This document shows, one piece after another, positions 26,051 through 35,422 of a stretch of 64,000 nt of DNA (positions are counted from its first letter, which is position 1; each line of letters opens with the position of its first letter). Made by a program: the position numbers and the translations under genes. This stretch comes from Lewinellaceae bacterium. GTDB lineage: Bacteria; Bacteroidota; Bacteroidia; Chitinophagales; Saprospiraceae. The stretch spans positions 1,550,001 through 1,614,000 of the forward strand of contig JACJXX010000002.1 of assembly GCA_020636435.1 (NCBI GenBank). Direction: 5' to 3'. The notes under the pieces were generated by a model, which worked only from the letters and a program-made list of their open reading frames with translations, had not been told where the DNA came from and ran no database searches.

Positions 26051-26258
26051 CTAAGAGGCCTTCTTCTTCCAACTCTTTCAAAAAATCGTCAAAGGAATTA
26101 CTTTCTTCATCCTTTCTAAACTCTATCAGCAAGCGGTCAAAAAACTCTTGCCAAAGTTCGCCATACATTTCTAAGTCAATCTGGACGGCAACTCTATTGT
26201 TATCGCTGTCCATGAGGTAGTGAATACCCTTTAGTGGTGCTTTGGATTCAGCTTGCAT
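26043..26258 (-). CDS. Antitoxin partner of the RelE/ParE-type toxin
   Basis: 71 acidic residues. The N-terminal half (GIHYLMDSDNNRVAVQIDLE) looks like the strand-helix region of small RelB/Phd-like antitoxins. The C-terminal half (RKDEESNSFDDFLKELEEEG) is an acidic helix suited to wrapping the toxin. It precedes and overlaps the toxin gene by eight bases, so both are made from one message and the pair probably represses its own promoter. No operator could be picked out upstream. Confidence 0.8.
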   Translation of the reverse strand: MQAESKAPLKGIHYLMDSDNNRVAVQIDLEMYGELWQEFFDRLLIEFRKDEESNSFDDFLKELEEEGLLDE

Positions 26259-26549
26259 ATCAATTGTATTTGTCCAAAGATAACGGAATCTGGGTTTATT
26301 AAGTTTCCTTCAGCCGGCTCTTAGGTTACGAATTCAAGTATAAGCCCCGAAAAGCAAAAGCCCCTGCATCCTGGTTAGAGGCTTACGAAAATGCCAGTTT
26401 CGAAGTAGTGCACCGGGAAAATTTCCTTGGCTTTGTTAGCTAAACGCTTGTCGAAGCCTATAAACAGACGCTTGTCGAAGTCTCCAGGCTTCGGCCTTCA
26501 ACTCCCAAAAATCCCAATTCCCTCCAAAATTAATCGCTAATTTAGCAGG
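26259..26549. other. Intergenic region between TA pair and response regulator
   Basis: About 290 bp. It contains two direct copies of ACGCTTGTCGAAG (ending at 26456 and 26480), which share a core with the REP-like motif at 8559. TAATTTAG near 26537-26544, just before the regulator start, is one base from TAnnTTTG and may be its -7 box. No gene is seen. Confidence 0.4.
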
Positions 26550-27227
26550 ATGAAAATCCTGATCATCGAAGACGAACCTGCGTTGGCCAGCTCCATCGAG
26601 CAGTATTTGCAGCAGGACGGCTACCTGTGCGAAGTGGCCCCCAGCTTTGATGAGGCCATGCTCAAATCGGGGGCCTATGAATACGATTGTATTCTGGTCG
26701 ACATTACTTTGCCCGGCGGCAGCGGCCTGGATGTGATCCGGGCTTTAAAAAAAGAGCATTCCAAAGCAGGCATCATCATCATATCGGCCAAGCATTCCCT
26801 CGATGACAAGATCAAGGGGCTGGAGATCGGTTCCGACGATTACCTGGCCAAGCCTTTTCACCTTTCCGAACTCAACGCCCGCATCAAGGCCCTGCTGCGG
26901 CGCAAGCAATTTAACGGCGAACAACGCATAGCATTTCACGAGATCAACGTATGGATTGACAAGCAGGAGGTGCAGGTCAATCAGCAGCCGTTAGCCCTTA
27001 CCCGTTCAGAGTACCGTTTGTTGCTCTACTTCCTGGCCAACCGCAAGCGCGTGCTGAGCAAGGAAAGCATCGCCGAACACCTGGCAGGAGACGACGCCGA
27101 CATGCTCGACAGCCTCGATTTCATCTATTCCCACATCAAGAACCTGCGCAAAAAGCTGGTCAATGCCGGCGCAGAGGACTACATACAGGCCGTGTACGGC
27201 ATGGGATATAAATTTTCCGACCAGTGA
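26550..27227 (+). CDS. OmpR-family response regulator
   Basis: 225 residues. The receiver domain (1-115) has the acidic pocket EDE at 7-9, the phospho-acceptor Asp51 (ILVDITLPGGSG) and Lys101 (YLAKPF). The C-terminal winged helix (about 130-222) has the family features LTRSEYRLLLYFLANRKRVL and VYGMGYKF. The stop overlaps the GTG start of the histidine kinase by GTGA at 27224-27227, so the two are translationally coupled. It probably controls the receptor genes that follow (28716-35266), which is inference from position. Confidence 0.93.
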   Translation: MKILIIEDEPALASSIEQYLQQDGYLCEVAPSFDEAMLKSGAYEYDCILVDITLPGGSGLDVIRALKKEHSKAGIIIISAKHSLDDKIKGLEIGSDDYLAKPFHLSELNARIKALLRRKQFNGEQRIAFHEINVWIDKQEVQVNQQPLALTRSEYRLLLYFLANRKRVLSKESIAEHLAGDDADMLDSLDFIYSHIKNLRKKLVNAGAEDYIQAVYGMGYKFSDQ

Positions 27228-28495
27228 AACTACTCCAGGCGACCGGGCGATACTATCTGTTGTTTTCCCTTTTCCTCTTCGTGCTGGGAGGCTGGATATT
27301 GTACTTCACCCTGAGTTATTTCATCGACATTGAAACCGATGAGCGCTTAATGGACGCCAAGCCGGCGCTGCAGTTTCAACTGACTGAGATGGACAGCCTG
27401 CCTCCTGTCCTGGTCATTTCGGATGATGTGATCGAAATAAGCCCGCTGGCCAGCTTTACAGAATACGAATATTTCTCGGACACCTCTATCTGGGACCCTC
27501 TTGAAAAAGAGTTCGAGCCCTACCGGAAGTTTGTTTTTCACAGCGAGATCGAAGGCAAGCCCTACCGCGTTGCGCTCAGCCATACCAAGCTCGACAGCGA
27601 AGCCCTGATGATGACCAGCCTTTTTGCCGTGCTGGGCATCCTGCTCCTGCTGTTGCTGGCCATCAACCTGTTCAACCGCTACCTGTCGCTGCGGCTCTGG
27701 CGGCCCTTTTATCAGACCATCCAGCAGATAAGGGGTTTTACGTTCGATAAGGGAGAGCCGCTGTCTCCGCCCAGTACCCGCATCGAAGAATTCGAAGTGC
27801 TCAACCACGCCCTCGAGCTGATGACTACCAAAGTGCTCAGCGATTACCGGTCGCTGAAGCAGTTTACTGAAAATGCCTCGCACGAAATACAGACCCCGCT
27901 GGCCATCATCAAAAGCAAGATCGAGTTGCTCATTCAGCAGGACGGCCGGGACGAGAACGAACGGCAGGCCATTCAGCACATCCAGGAAGCCGCCAGCCGG
28001 CTTTCCAAACTCAACCGGTCCCTGCTGTTGTTGATCCGGATCGAGAACCGGCAGTATTCCGATGCGCAGAAAGTGAATTTCAAAAAGCTGATAGAAAAGA
28101 AAATCGACCAACTGGAGCCGCTCATTTCCGCCGAAAACCTGGCTGTGCGCACCGAGCTGGCCGACGTTTCCAAAACCATCGACCCCACCCTGGCCGAAAT
28201 ATTGCTCAACAATCTTCTGGTCAATGCCATTAAACACAACATACCCGACGGAAGCATTGAAGTCCTGCTACAGGAAAGGCATTTGATTGTCCGCAACACC
28301 GGCAAACCTTTGGCCACCGTTCCAAATGACCTGTTCGAGCGCTTTAGCAAAGGGGTGAATTCCAGCCCTTCCCTGGGTTTGGGCTTGGCAATCGTCAAGG
28401 AAATCTGCTCTACCTATGGCCTCGAACCTAAATACGAGTACGAGAGCAACTGGCATAAACTAACCATCTCCTGGGGCCAAGGAACATTTTTTTAG
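27224..28495 (+). CDS. Sensor histidine kinase
   Basis: 423 residues, beginning at a GTG codon that overlaps the regulator stop. Two membrane helices (about 11-33 and 133-151) frame a periplasmic sensor domain of about 95 residues. HisKA follows with the phosphorylated His220 in ENASHEIQTPLAII. HATPase_c shows an N box (LLNNLLVNAIKHN) and a G box (SLGLGLAIVKEI). The sensor domain (VLVISDDVIEISPL, YRKFVFHSEIEGKPYRVALS) is not a named fold I recognise. It should phosphorylate the upstream regulator in response to an envelope signal. Confidence 0.92.
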   Translation: MKLLQATGRYYLLFSLFLFVLGGWILYFTLSYFIDIETDERLMDAKPALQFQLTEMDSLPPVLVISDDVIEISPLASFTEYEYFSDTSIWDPLEKEFEPYRKFVFHSEIEGKPYRVALSHTKLDSEALMMTSLFAVLGILLLLLLAINLFNRYLSLRLWRPFYQTIQQIRGFTFDKGEPLSPPSTRIEEFEVLNHALELMTTKVLSDYRSLKQFTENASHEIQTPLAIIKSKIELLIQQDGRDENERQAIQHIQEAASRLSKLNRSLLLLIRIENRQYSDAQKVNFKKLIEKKIDQLEPLISAENLAVRTELADVSKTIDPTLAEILLNNLLVNAIKHNIPDGSIEVLLQERHLIVRNTGKPLATVPNDLFERFSKGVNSSPSLGLGLAIVKEICSTYGLEPKYEYESNWHKLTISWGQGTFF

Positions 28496-28715
28496 TATCC
28501 TGCCGCACTATCCAAGTTCTCTCCAAAATTCCTCCTTAATATTGTAAAAAAAGTAATTTGGGTTACACGGCCTGTAAAAAACAAGGAACCCGAATTGAAA
28601 AATGACCCAGAAAAAACTCTGGGTGTTCGTACCCCCTCCCCCTTATTAGAATGAAAGGCTTTTTTCTGTTCTTTCGTTAGTCAACCAGTTTTTGGATGAA
28701 ACTAAAATCCATGCG

Positions 28716-31169
28716 ATGAAAAATTATTACTCTTTATTGATTTGCCTGATGTGTTTTGCCGGCGGCGCTGCGATCGCCCAACCCAATTCCGACACTGCCG
28801 TCTTTGGCGTGGTAGTCGAAAAATCCACCGGAGAACCTATGGAATTTGTGGACGTGGTGCTGTACGAGCACGAAAGCGAAACCTTTTTAGATGGGATAAC
28901 CACCAACAAAAAAGGGGAATTCAGATTTAGCGACATCGCTCCCGGCAAATATTACGTTCAAACCAACTTTATGGGTTATGAACCCATGAAGTCCAGGGTT
29001 TTCTCGATCGATGGCAAAAACCAGGCGGTAGATCTGAAGAAGATTCCCATCGAGATCACCGTCAGCCTGCTGGACCAAGTGGAAGTCACCGCGACTAAGT
29101 CGACGCTCAACCTCGGTTTAGACCGAAGGGCCTACAATGTGGACGCGGACATCATGTCGCAAACGAGTTCCGCCACGGAAATCCTCCAGAATTTGCCCTC
29201 GGTAACCGTCGACGTCAACGGCCAGGTAAGCCTTCGGGGCACTTCCAACATCACCTACCTGATCAACGGCAGGCCCTCCGCCTTGCTGCGGGCAGGAGGG
29301 GCGGCGGCGCTTCAACAGATACCCGCCAATTCCATCGAGCGGATCGAGGTGATCACCAACCCGTCGGCCAAATACCGGCCCGACGGCATCGGCGGCATCA
29401 TCAACATCGTCCTGAAGGACGCCAACAAGCAGGGGCTGAACGGCTCGGTACTGGCCAACGTAGGCAACCTCGACCGCTACAACGCCAACATCCTGCTGAA
29501 CTACGGCAAAGATGACGTCAACTTCTTCGGCAGCTACGGCATCCGGCACGCCAATACGCCGCAGGACATTACCGACCTGCGCATCGACCGGGAAGAGGGA
29601 GTCGACATCAATTCTTTCAAAAACGTGAGCGACGTCACCTTCGGGGAATTGTCTCACCTGGCTACCGCCGGCGTATCTTTCCCATTGGGCGAGAGCGGCT
29701 CCGTTGAAATCTCCGGGGAGTACTTCTACCTGAACAACGACAACAACTCTTTCACGCGGTGGGATGTCACCGAGGACGACGCCCTTTCGCAGTTCAACAT
29801 CGACCGGCAATACAATGGTTACGAACAGGAGTACGACGTGGGCGTCGCCTATGAGCGCGAATTTGAGAACGAAGACCACTCCCTGGCCATCGAATTCAAC
29901 CTGTCCGGTTATGAAGAAACGGAAGACAACCTGTACGATGAACAGTACCTCACGCCTTTCACCGGCAACGCCCTAAGCCGCAACCTCATCAAGAAAGGAG
30001 GGCCGGTGATGGAATTTGTCGTAGAATACGCCCGGCCCATCGGGCGGGAGTCAGAACTGGAATTGGGCTACCTGGGAGAGATCATGAAAGATGACATCGA
30101 CATTCTGGGCGAAGACTTTGAAAACAGCTGGATGACCGACCCGCTGAAAACTTACCGCTTCAAATTCAACCAGACCGTGCACGCCGGGTATGGCGTTTTC
30201 ACTCAAACCATAGAATCCTTCTACTATTCGGTAGGGTTGCGGGCGGAACAAACTACGATCACTTCCAACCTGGTTTCTTCCGGTGAAAAAATCCCGAACG
30301 ATTACTTCAATATTTTCCCTACCCTGGCGCTGGGCCTGGAGCTGGGCGACAACGAAGAGATCCGGCTGAGCTACAGCAAGCGGATCAACCGGGCCGACCC
30401 GGACGAACAGAACCCCTTCCCGGAGTACGACGACCCGAGAACCAGAGACCGGGGAAATCCTAAGCTATTGCCCGAGCAGGTTCATTCCGTAGAACTGGGC
30501 TACCGGCTGCAGAACGAAAAGTTTACCTTCATGCCTACGCTGTATTACCGTTACCTCTACGACGGATTCACCGAGTTCAGAGAGATCGTGGAGGACACGG
30601 TGCTGCAAACGACCTTCACCAACTTCTCGAATCAAACCCTCGCCGGGGCAGAGTTGATCTTCAAGGGAAACGTCGCTAAATTCCTGGATCTGAATTTCAG
30701 CGCCAACGCCTATTACAATGAGCTGGACGGCACCAACCTGGGCCTGGACGCCAATCAATCTCAAATAACGTGGGACACCAAGCTGGGCGCCAATTTTAAT
30801 ATCTCCAAAAATACGTACGGCCAGATAAACGCCCAGTACATTTCCTCCCGCCTGACGCCGCAGGGGGAATTCCAGCCCATCGTATTGTTGAACCTGGGCC
30901 TGCGGCAGGACATCTTCAACCGGAATGCTTCCATCCTGTTCACGGTTTCCGATGTGTTCGCTTCCGTGGAATTCGAAAGCCTCATCGACAACCCGAACCT
31001 GTACTGGAACACCATCTACGGCAGAAACAACCAAATTTTTTACCTGGGCTTCTCCTACCGCTTCGGGCAGTCTTATGTGAACAAACGCAAGCGCAAGCCG
31101 GAAAAACTGGACTTCGAGGATGCCATCGAAGTGCCCAACCCGGTGCCGAAAGAGGATGAGGAGGAGTGA
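28716..31169 (+). CDS. TonB-type outer-membrane receptor (OMP_b-brl_3 type), copy 1
   Basis: 817 residues from the ATG at 28716 (MKNYYSLLICLMCFAGGAAI, signal to about 22). A carboxypeptidase-regulatory-like domain (about 28-105: VFGVVVEKSTGEPMEFVDVV) precedes a plug (about 115-235: SSATEILQNLPSVTVDVNGQ, SIERIEVITNPSAKYRPDGI). A long barrel of the OMP_b-brl_3 kind fills the rest. The C-terminus is unusual for a barrel, adding a charged tail (KRKRKPEKLDFEDAIEVPNP). It is a close paralogue of 32858-35266, with long shared motifs. The position just after a two-component system suggests a regulated receptor; the ligand is unknown. Confidence 0.85.
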   Translation: MKNYYSLLICLMCFAGGAAIAQPNSDTAVFGVVVEKSTGEPMEFVDVVLYEHESETFLDGITTNKKGEFRFSDIAPGKYYVQTNFMGYEPMKSRVFSIDGKNQAVDLKKIPIEITVSLLDQVEVTATKSTLNLGLDRRAYNVDADIMSQTSSATEILQNLPSVTVDVNGQVSLRGTSNITYLINGRPSALLRAGGAAALQQIPANSIERIEVITNPSAKYRPDGIGGIINIVLKDANKQGLNGSVLANVGNLDRYNANILLNYGKDDVNFFGSYGIRHANTPQDITDLRIDREEGVDINSFKNVSDVTFGELSHLATAGVSFPLGESGSVEISGEYFYLNNDNNSFTRWDVTEDDALSQFNIDRQYNGYEQEYDVGVAYEREFENEDHSLAIEFNLSGYEETEDNLYDEQYLTPFTGNALSRNLIKKGGPVMEFVVEYARPIGRESELELGYLGEIMKDDIDILGEDFENSWMTDPLKTYRFKFNQTVHAGYGVFTQTIESFYYSVGLRAEQTTITSNLVSSGEKIPNDYFNIFPTLALGLELGDNEEIRLSYSKRINRADPDEQNPFPEYDDPRTRDRGNPKLLPEQVHSVELGYRLQNEKFTFMPTLYYRYLYDGFTEFREIVEDTVLQTTFTNFSNQTLAGAELIFKGNVAKFLDLNFSANAYYNELDGTNLGLDANQSQITWDTKLGANFNISKNTYGQINAQYISSRLTPQGEFQPIVLLNLGLRQDIFNRNASILFTVSDVFASVEFESLIDNPNLYWNTIYGRNNQIFYLGFSYRFGQSYVNKRKRKPEKLDFEDAIEVPNPVPKEDEEE

Positions 31170-31281
31170 ATTCGTTATTCGTGGATTCGTTATTCGTTAT
31201 TCGTGGATTCGCGCTTTGGCAAGTCATAGCACTCCCGATTCCCGATTCCCGATTCCCGAATCCCGAATCCCGAATCCCGAA
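31170..31281. repeat. Two heptamer arrays between receptor and next gene
   Basis: 31170-31211 holds five copies of ATTCGTK plus a partial copy, with a G inserted after the second and fifth. 31233-31281 holds seven uninterrupted heptamers, three TCCCGAT then four TCCCGAA. The first array overlaps the end of the receptor stop codon. They lie 65 bp before the following gene. Confidence 0.9.
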
Positions 31282-31346
31282 AATATATCCCCCAAGCTTT
31301 GAGCGGGTATCACCACCCATTATTATTTTAAAAACAAAAGAGAAAA

Positions 31347-32315
31347 ATGATGAAATCAAAATGGAACGCTTCGGCTCCGGAAACAGGGGCCCAACTGCCA
31401 TCCTTCTGGATGATACTTGGAATGGCCGTTTGCCTTGCGCTGTTTTCCAATACCCTGATGGGCCAGGAAAAGAGGGCTGAAGAACAAAAGTGGGAAAACT
31501 TCGACCCCAAGAATTTCGACGAGAATTCGATCAACATTACCAATGAATGGATGCCCCTTACACCGGGGATGCGCTACGTCTACGGAGGCACTACGCTGAG
31601 TGACGAAGACGAGCCTCTGGCGCACAGAGTGATCATCAACGTAACCGACCTGACCAAGGTGATCAATGGCGTGAACAGCGTCGTATCCTGGGATTTGGAC
31701 TACAGCGGCGGCGAACTGGTGGAAGCCGAACTGGCCTTCTTCGCTCAGGATAAGGAGGGCAACGTCTGGCGAATGGGCGAATATCCGGAAGAATACGAAG
31801 ACGGAGAGTTTGCCGATGCCCCCCACTGGATCGGAGGGATACAGGATGCCGTACCGGGCATTTCCATGCTGGCCAACCCCTGGGCCGGAACGCCCAGCTA
31901 TTCCCAGGGCTGGGCCCCCAAGGTGAAATTTACCGACCGCGGCCAGGTCGACGAAATGGGCCTGTCCACCTGCGTGCCTATGGGATGCTACGACAACGTT
32001 ATGGTCATCAAGGAAACCAGCGAGGAAGAACCGGGCATTTTCCAGCTCAAATACTGGGCCAGAGGCGTGGGCAACGTACAGGTGGGCTTCAAGGGCGACG
32101 ATCCCAGCGCCGAGCTGCTGGAATTGATCGACGTTATTCAACTCAAAGGAGAAAACCTGGTGGAAATGCGGGAGGCAGCCCTTAAGCTGGAAAAAGCCGC
32201 TTACGAACGCAAGATGAATAAGAAAGTATACGGCCAGACGCCGCCCTGCGAAGTGCGGAAGGACGGTGCGAAAAAGGCTTCCGCTGCAAAGAAGGAAATG
32301 GAAAACAACGAGTAA
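31347..32315 (+). CDS. Secreted hypothetical protein between receptor paralogues
   Basis: 322 residues; the start may be either of two adjacent ATGs. A signal peptide is visible (about 20-40: SFWMILGMAVCLALFSNTLM, cleavage near GQ). The body is beta-rich, with NEWMPLTPGMRYVYGGTTLS, EGNVWRMGEYPEEYEDGEF and PMGCYDNVMVIKETSEEEPG. I know this pattern from unnamed secreted proteins but not its function. The C-terminal 60 residues are a lysine/alanine-rich helix. Cysteines at about 212 and 217 could form a disulfide. It lies between two receptor paralogues in one orientation and may be a shared partner. Confidence 0.75.
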   Translation: MMKSKWNASAPETGAQLPSFWMILGMAVCLALFSNTLMGQEKRAEEQKWENFDPKNFDENSINITNEWMPLTPGMRYVYGGTTLSDEDEPLAHRVIINVTDLTKVINGVNSVVSWDLDYSGGELVEAELAFFAQDKEGNVWRMGEYPEEYEDGEFADAPHWIGGIQDAVPGISMLANPWAGTPSYSQGWAPKVKFTDRGQVDEMGLSTCVPMGCYDNVMVIKETSEEEPGIFQLKYWARGVGNVQVGFKGDDPSAELLELIDVIQLKGENLVEMREAALKLEKAAYERKMNKKVYGQTPPCEVRKDGAKKASAAKKEMENNE

Positions 32316-32331
32316 TATGAGTAAAACGCAC

Positions 32332-32497
32332 CTATACTGAGTTGCATCTGGTTTTGGGCATTTTGCGTAGACTTCCCCTTTAGTGGATCGAGGGGCGGGG
32401 AAGGCAATGCACAAAACCAGCTGCCATTGAGTATACCTTGACTTAAATGTACTGGCGCACGCCTGGGGATTTGACTTCCTAAAAAGGCGGGCGCCAG
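32332..32497. repeat. Two large stem-loops downstream of secreted gene
   Basis: The first stem pairs 32332-32356 with 32412-32436 (20 of 25 positions, including CTGGTTTTG). The second pairs CTGGCGCACGCC (32452-32463) with GGCGGGCGCCAG (32486-32497), with one mismatch. They fill the spacer after the stop at 32315. Confidence 0.75.
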
Positions 32498-32526
32498 CAT
32501 CATTGCACTAACTAAGCTAGTCATTT

Positions 32527-32901
32527 TTACTCCGCAGGTTCAAAAAACGAGCCGGTATTTGCCGGCTCTGCTTTGTATCCTGTAATGATTAGGGGCGAGG
32601 ACTTGCCCATTGATTTTGTTCTTTTGCCTACCAAAAGACAACAACGCCATCTTGGGTTCGTTTGCTTCCTCGCCCCGTTTTCATTGTATGCCTCTTCTGA
32701 TAAATCTGCTTTTGTTCCCAAATTCATCAGTTTATTAACTGCTGGCGCAAGGCGCACCCTTTCCATTGCTTTTTGCCCTGCTTTGACAACTTTTTTCACT
32801 TGCAATGCAGTAGCTTCCGCCCATTCTTCTTCGAATGCAACCTCAAAAATATAAAAAATGCGATTAAGTATCAATTTGTTGTTTTGCCTGATATTGAACA
32901 T
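32527..32901 (-). CDS. Possible small gene, divergent from receptor copy 2
   Basis: A 124-residue minus-strand frame from an ATG at 32901. Its last 95 residues read like protein (EEEWAEATALQVKKVVKAGQ, ADLSEEAYNENGARKQTNP), and the plus-strand frame opposite is less convincing. A rho-independent terminator on the same strand lies at its 3' end. Against it, the first 15 codons overlap the start of the receptor gene at 32858, the base composition is more AT-rich than neighbours, and I recognise no family. It could be an acquired or decaying small gene. Confidence 0.35.
   Translation of the reverse strand: MFNIRQNNKLILNRIFYIFEVAFEEEWAEATALQVKKVVKAGQKAMERVRLAPAVNKLMNLGTKADLSEEAYNENGARKQTNPRWRCCLLVGKRTKSMGKSSPLIITGYKAEPANTGSFFEPAE
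32542..32568 (-). terminator. Minus-strand rho-independent terminator
   Basis: Read on the minus strand, GAGCCGG, a six-base loop and CCGGCTC are followed by GTTTTTT. It points to a minus-strand transcript in the 32570-32900 region. Confidence 0.75.
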
Positions 32902-35266
32902 TAATACTATTGCCAATGGCCAAACCCCCTCTTCTACCTTCGTTTCCGGCACAGTAGTAGAACAAAAAACCCAGAAAAACATGGAATTTGTGGACGTAAC
33001 GCTGCTGGAACTTACTGCAAAAACTTTTTTGCAGGGAACATCCACCGACGCCGAAGGCCGGTTTCGTTTTTCCAATGTTCCTCCCGGCAAATACTTCCTG
33101 CGGTTAAATTTTATTGGCTTTGAAACCAAAGAGACCGCTCCTTTTTCCGTAAAAAGCAAGGAACAGGAACTGGACCTCGGCGAAATTGCCATCGCCACCA
33201 GTTCTAATTTGCTGGATGAAGTGGAAGTCACCGCCGAAAAATCCACCTATAACCTGTCGCTGGACCGCAAGGTTTACAACGTCGAAAAAGACATTCAGAG
33301 CCAGGTGAGTTCCGCCACCGAAATCCTTCAGAATATTCCCTCGGTTACGGTCGATGTGGAAGGGCAGGTCAGCCTGAGGGGCACCTCCAACATCACCTAC
33401 TTCATCAACGGCAAACCCTCTGCCCTTTTGCGGGCCAACGGATCGGCGGCCCTGCAGCAGATTCCGGCCAGCAGCATCGAACGCATCGAGGTCATCACCA
33501 ACCCCTCGGCCAAGTACCGCCCCGACGGCATCGGCGGCATCATCAATATCGTGCTGAAAGAAGAAAGCCGGGAAGGCTGGAACGGCACGATCTCCGGCAA
33601 TGTCGGCAACCTCAGCCGGCAGAACGCCAACCTTATACTGAATTATGGAACGGAAGATCTCAATGTTTTTGGCAGCTATAGTTTCCGCCACGCCAATACG
33701 CCCCGGAGAGAGCGGGATATAAGGATTAACAAAGATGATAATGGAGCGCAGGTTTATGCCTCTGAAAACAGCAGCCTTCGGGAAACCGACGAATATTCGC
33801 ATGTGATCAGTACAGGGCTGGATTTTCCCATTGGGGAGAGCAACAAGATGGAAATTGCCGGCACGTATTACACTGGAAAAGAGGATAAGAACACCTTGGC
33901 AGATTGGGAAGTGGTAGACGAATTCCCTTCCGTCTTTGCCATCAACCGGGCGCTGAAAGAACTGGAGCAGGAGGTGGAACTGAGCACTGCGTTCGAACAC
34001 GAATTCGACGACGACCACACCCTGGCCATCGAAGTGGCCTATTCGGCCTACGATGAAGCCGAGGACAACATGTATAATGAGAACTATACCCTACCCTCCC
34101 CTTCTTCTTCCAGAAGCCGCAACCTCATTGAAAAAGGCGGCCCTCTGACAGAACTTGCCATCGAATACGCCCGGCCCATCGGGGAAGATTCGGAATTGGA
34201 AGCCGGTTACCTCACCGAATTCATGAAAGACGACATCCGGTTCATAGGAGAGGAGTTCAACCCTCAGGAGGATGGCTGGGCCACCGACTTCAACAAGACC
34301 AACCATTTTACTTTCCGCCAGAATATCCACGCCCTGTACACCACATTCGGCCATTCTTTTGACGCCTTCAGCTTTCTGGCTGGCCTGCGGGCGGAGCAGA
34401 CATTTATCAACTCCCGGCTGATCACCACCGGCGAAAAAATCCCCAACCACTATTTCCAGTTTTTTCCCACCCTGCACCTTTCCTACGAACTGGACGACGG
34501 CCAGGAACTGCAACTCAGCTACAGCCGCAGGGTCAACCGCCCCGACAGCGACGAACACAATCCCTTTGCGGAATACGACGACCCCAGAAACCGCGAGGTG
34601 GGCAACCCAAAACTGTTGCCCGAACAGGTGCACTCCCTCGAGTTGGGTTATCATCTGCAAAAGGATGGTTTCTCCTTTATCCCCAACCTCTACTATCGTT
34701 ATAAATACGATGCCTTTAGCGAAATCGAAGAGATCGTGCAGGATACCGTTTTGCAATCGAGGCAGATCAACCTGGCCAACGAAACTTCCGCCGGACTGGA
34801 ACTGATCCTCACCGGAAATGTGAAGGATATCCTGGACCTGACTTTCAGCGCCAACGCCTTCTACAACGAGCTGGACGCTTCCAACCTGGATTTCACGGAT
34901 CAGCGATCCAACCTCACCTGGGATTCCAAGCTGGCCGCCAGCCTCAACCTCGCTTCCAATACTTTTGCTCAACTGAATGCCTACTACCGCTCCGCCCGCC
35001 TGACCGTGCAGGGAGAGTCCAAATCGCAGTTCCTCCTCAACCTGGGCCTGCGCCAGGACATTTTCCAAAACCGGGCTTCCCTCATCCTGACCGTATCAGA
35101 CGTGTTCGCCTCTCTGCAATGGGAAAAAATCATCGACACGCCGGATCTGTACCGCAAGCGGGAGTACACGCGCAACAAGCAGATCGTTTACCTGGGCTTT
35201 TCCTACCGCTTCGGGCAGGCTTACAAAAAAGAAAAAGAGGAACTGGAGTTTGTGGATAAGATTTGA
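32858..35266 (+). CDS. TonB-type outer-membrane receptor (OMP_b-brl_3 type), copy 2
   Basis: 802 residues with a signal peptide (MRLSINLLFCLILNINTIAN, cleavage near GQ). The domain order is as in copy 1: a carboxypeptidase-like domain (about 28-105), a plug (about 110-235, SSATEILQNIPSVTVDVEGQ, SIERIEVITNPSAKYRPDGI) and a barrel. The two are closely similar over the plug and strands but diverge in loops (for example the 275-300 region) and in the tail. This copy ends KEKEELEFVDKI, with a shorter charged tail. It sits downstream of the two-component system and copy 1. Loop divergence suggests a different ligand. Confidence 0.85.
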   Translation: MRLSINLLFCLILNINTIANGQTPSSTFVSGTVVEQKTQKNMEFVDVTLLELTAKTFLQGTSTDAEGRFRFSNVPPGKYFLRLNFIGFETKETAPFSVKSKEQELDLGEIAIATSSNLLDEVEVTAEKSTYNLSLDRKVYNVEKDIQSQVSSATEILQNIPSVTVDVEGQVSLRGTSNITYFINGKPSALLRANGSAALQQIPASSIERIEVITNPSAKYRPDGIGGIINIVLKEESREGWNGTISGNVGNLSRQNANLILNYGTEDLNVFGSYSFRHANTPRRERDIRINKDDNGAQVYASENSSLRETDEYSHVISTGLDFPIGESNKMEIAGTYYTGKEDKNTLADWEVVDEFPSVFAINRALKELEQEVELSTAFEHEFDDDHTLAIEVAYSAYDEAEDNMYNENYTLPSPSSSRSRNLIEKGGPLTELAIEYARPIGEDSELEAGYLTEFMKDDIRFIGEEFNPQEDGWATDFNKTNHFTFRQNIHALYTTFGHSFDAFSFLAGLRAEQTFINSRLITTGEKIPNHYFQFFPTLHLSYELDDGQELQLSYSRRVNRPDSDEHNPFAEYDDPRNREVGNPKLLPEQVHSLELGYHLQKDGFSFIPNLYYRYKYDAFSEIEEIVQDTVLQSRQINLANETSAGLELILTGNVKDILDLTFSANAFYNELDASNLDFTDQRSNLTWDSKLAASLNLASNTFAQLNAYYRSARLTVQGESKSQFLLNLGLRQDIFQNRASLILTVSDVFASLQWEKIIDTPDLYRKREYTRNKQIVYLGFSYRFGQAYKKEKEELEFVDKI

Positions 35267-35272
35267 AAGGGG

Positions 35273-35403
35273 GAGGGAGAGGGGGTGATTGGGTGATGGG
35301 GAGAGGGGGTGACGAGGTGATGGGGAGAGGGGGTGACTGGGAGAGGGGGAGACGGCCATTTAAGCCCAACAATGCAACAATCTAACCATCTAACCATCTA
35401 GCC
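35273..35403. repeat. Octamer arrays (10 x 8 bp and 3 x 8 bp)
   Basis: 35273-35352 splits cleanly into ten octamers of the form NNGGGWGA/NNRGGTGA (GGGGGTGA, TTGGGTGA, TGGGGAGA and variants) with strict 8-bp phase. After 27 bp a second array of three, ATCTAACC twice and ATCTAGCC, covers 35380-35403. The first begins 6 bp after the stop of the receptor gene. The strand asymmetry (almost all purine plus T) is extreme. Confidence 0.9.
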
Positions 35404-35422
35404 ATACAGCCCCCCCTACCCC

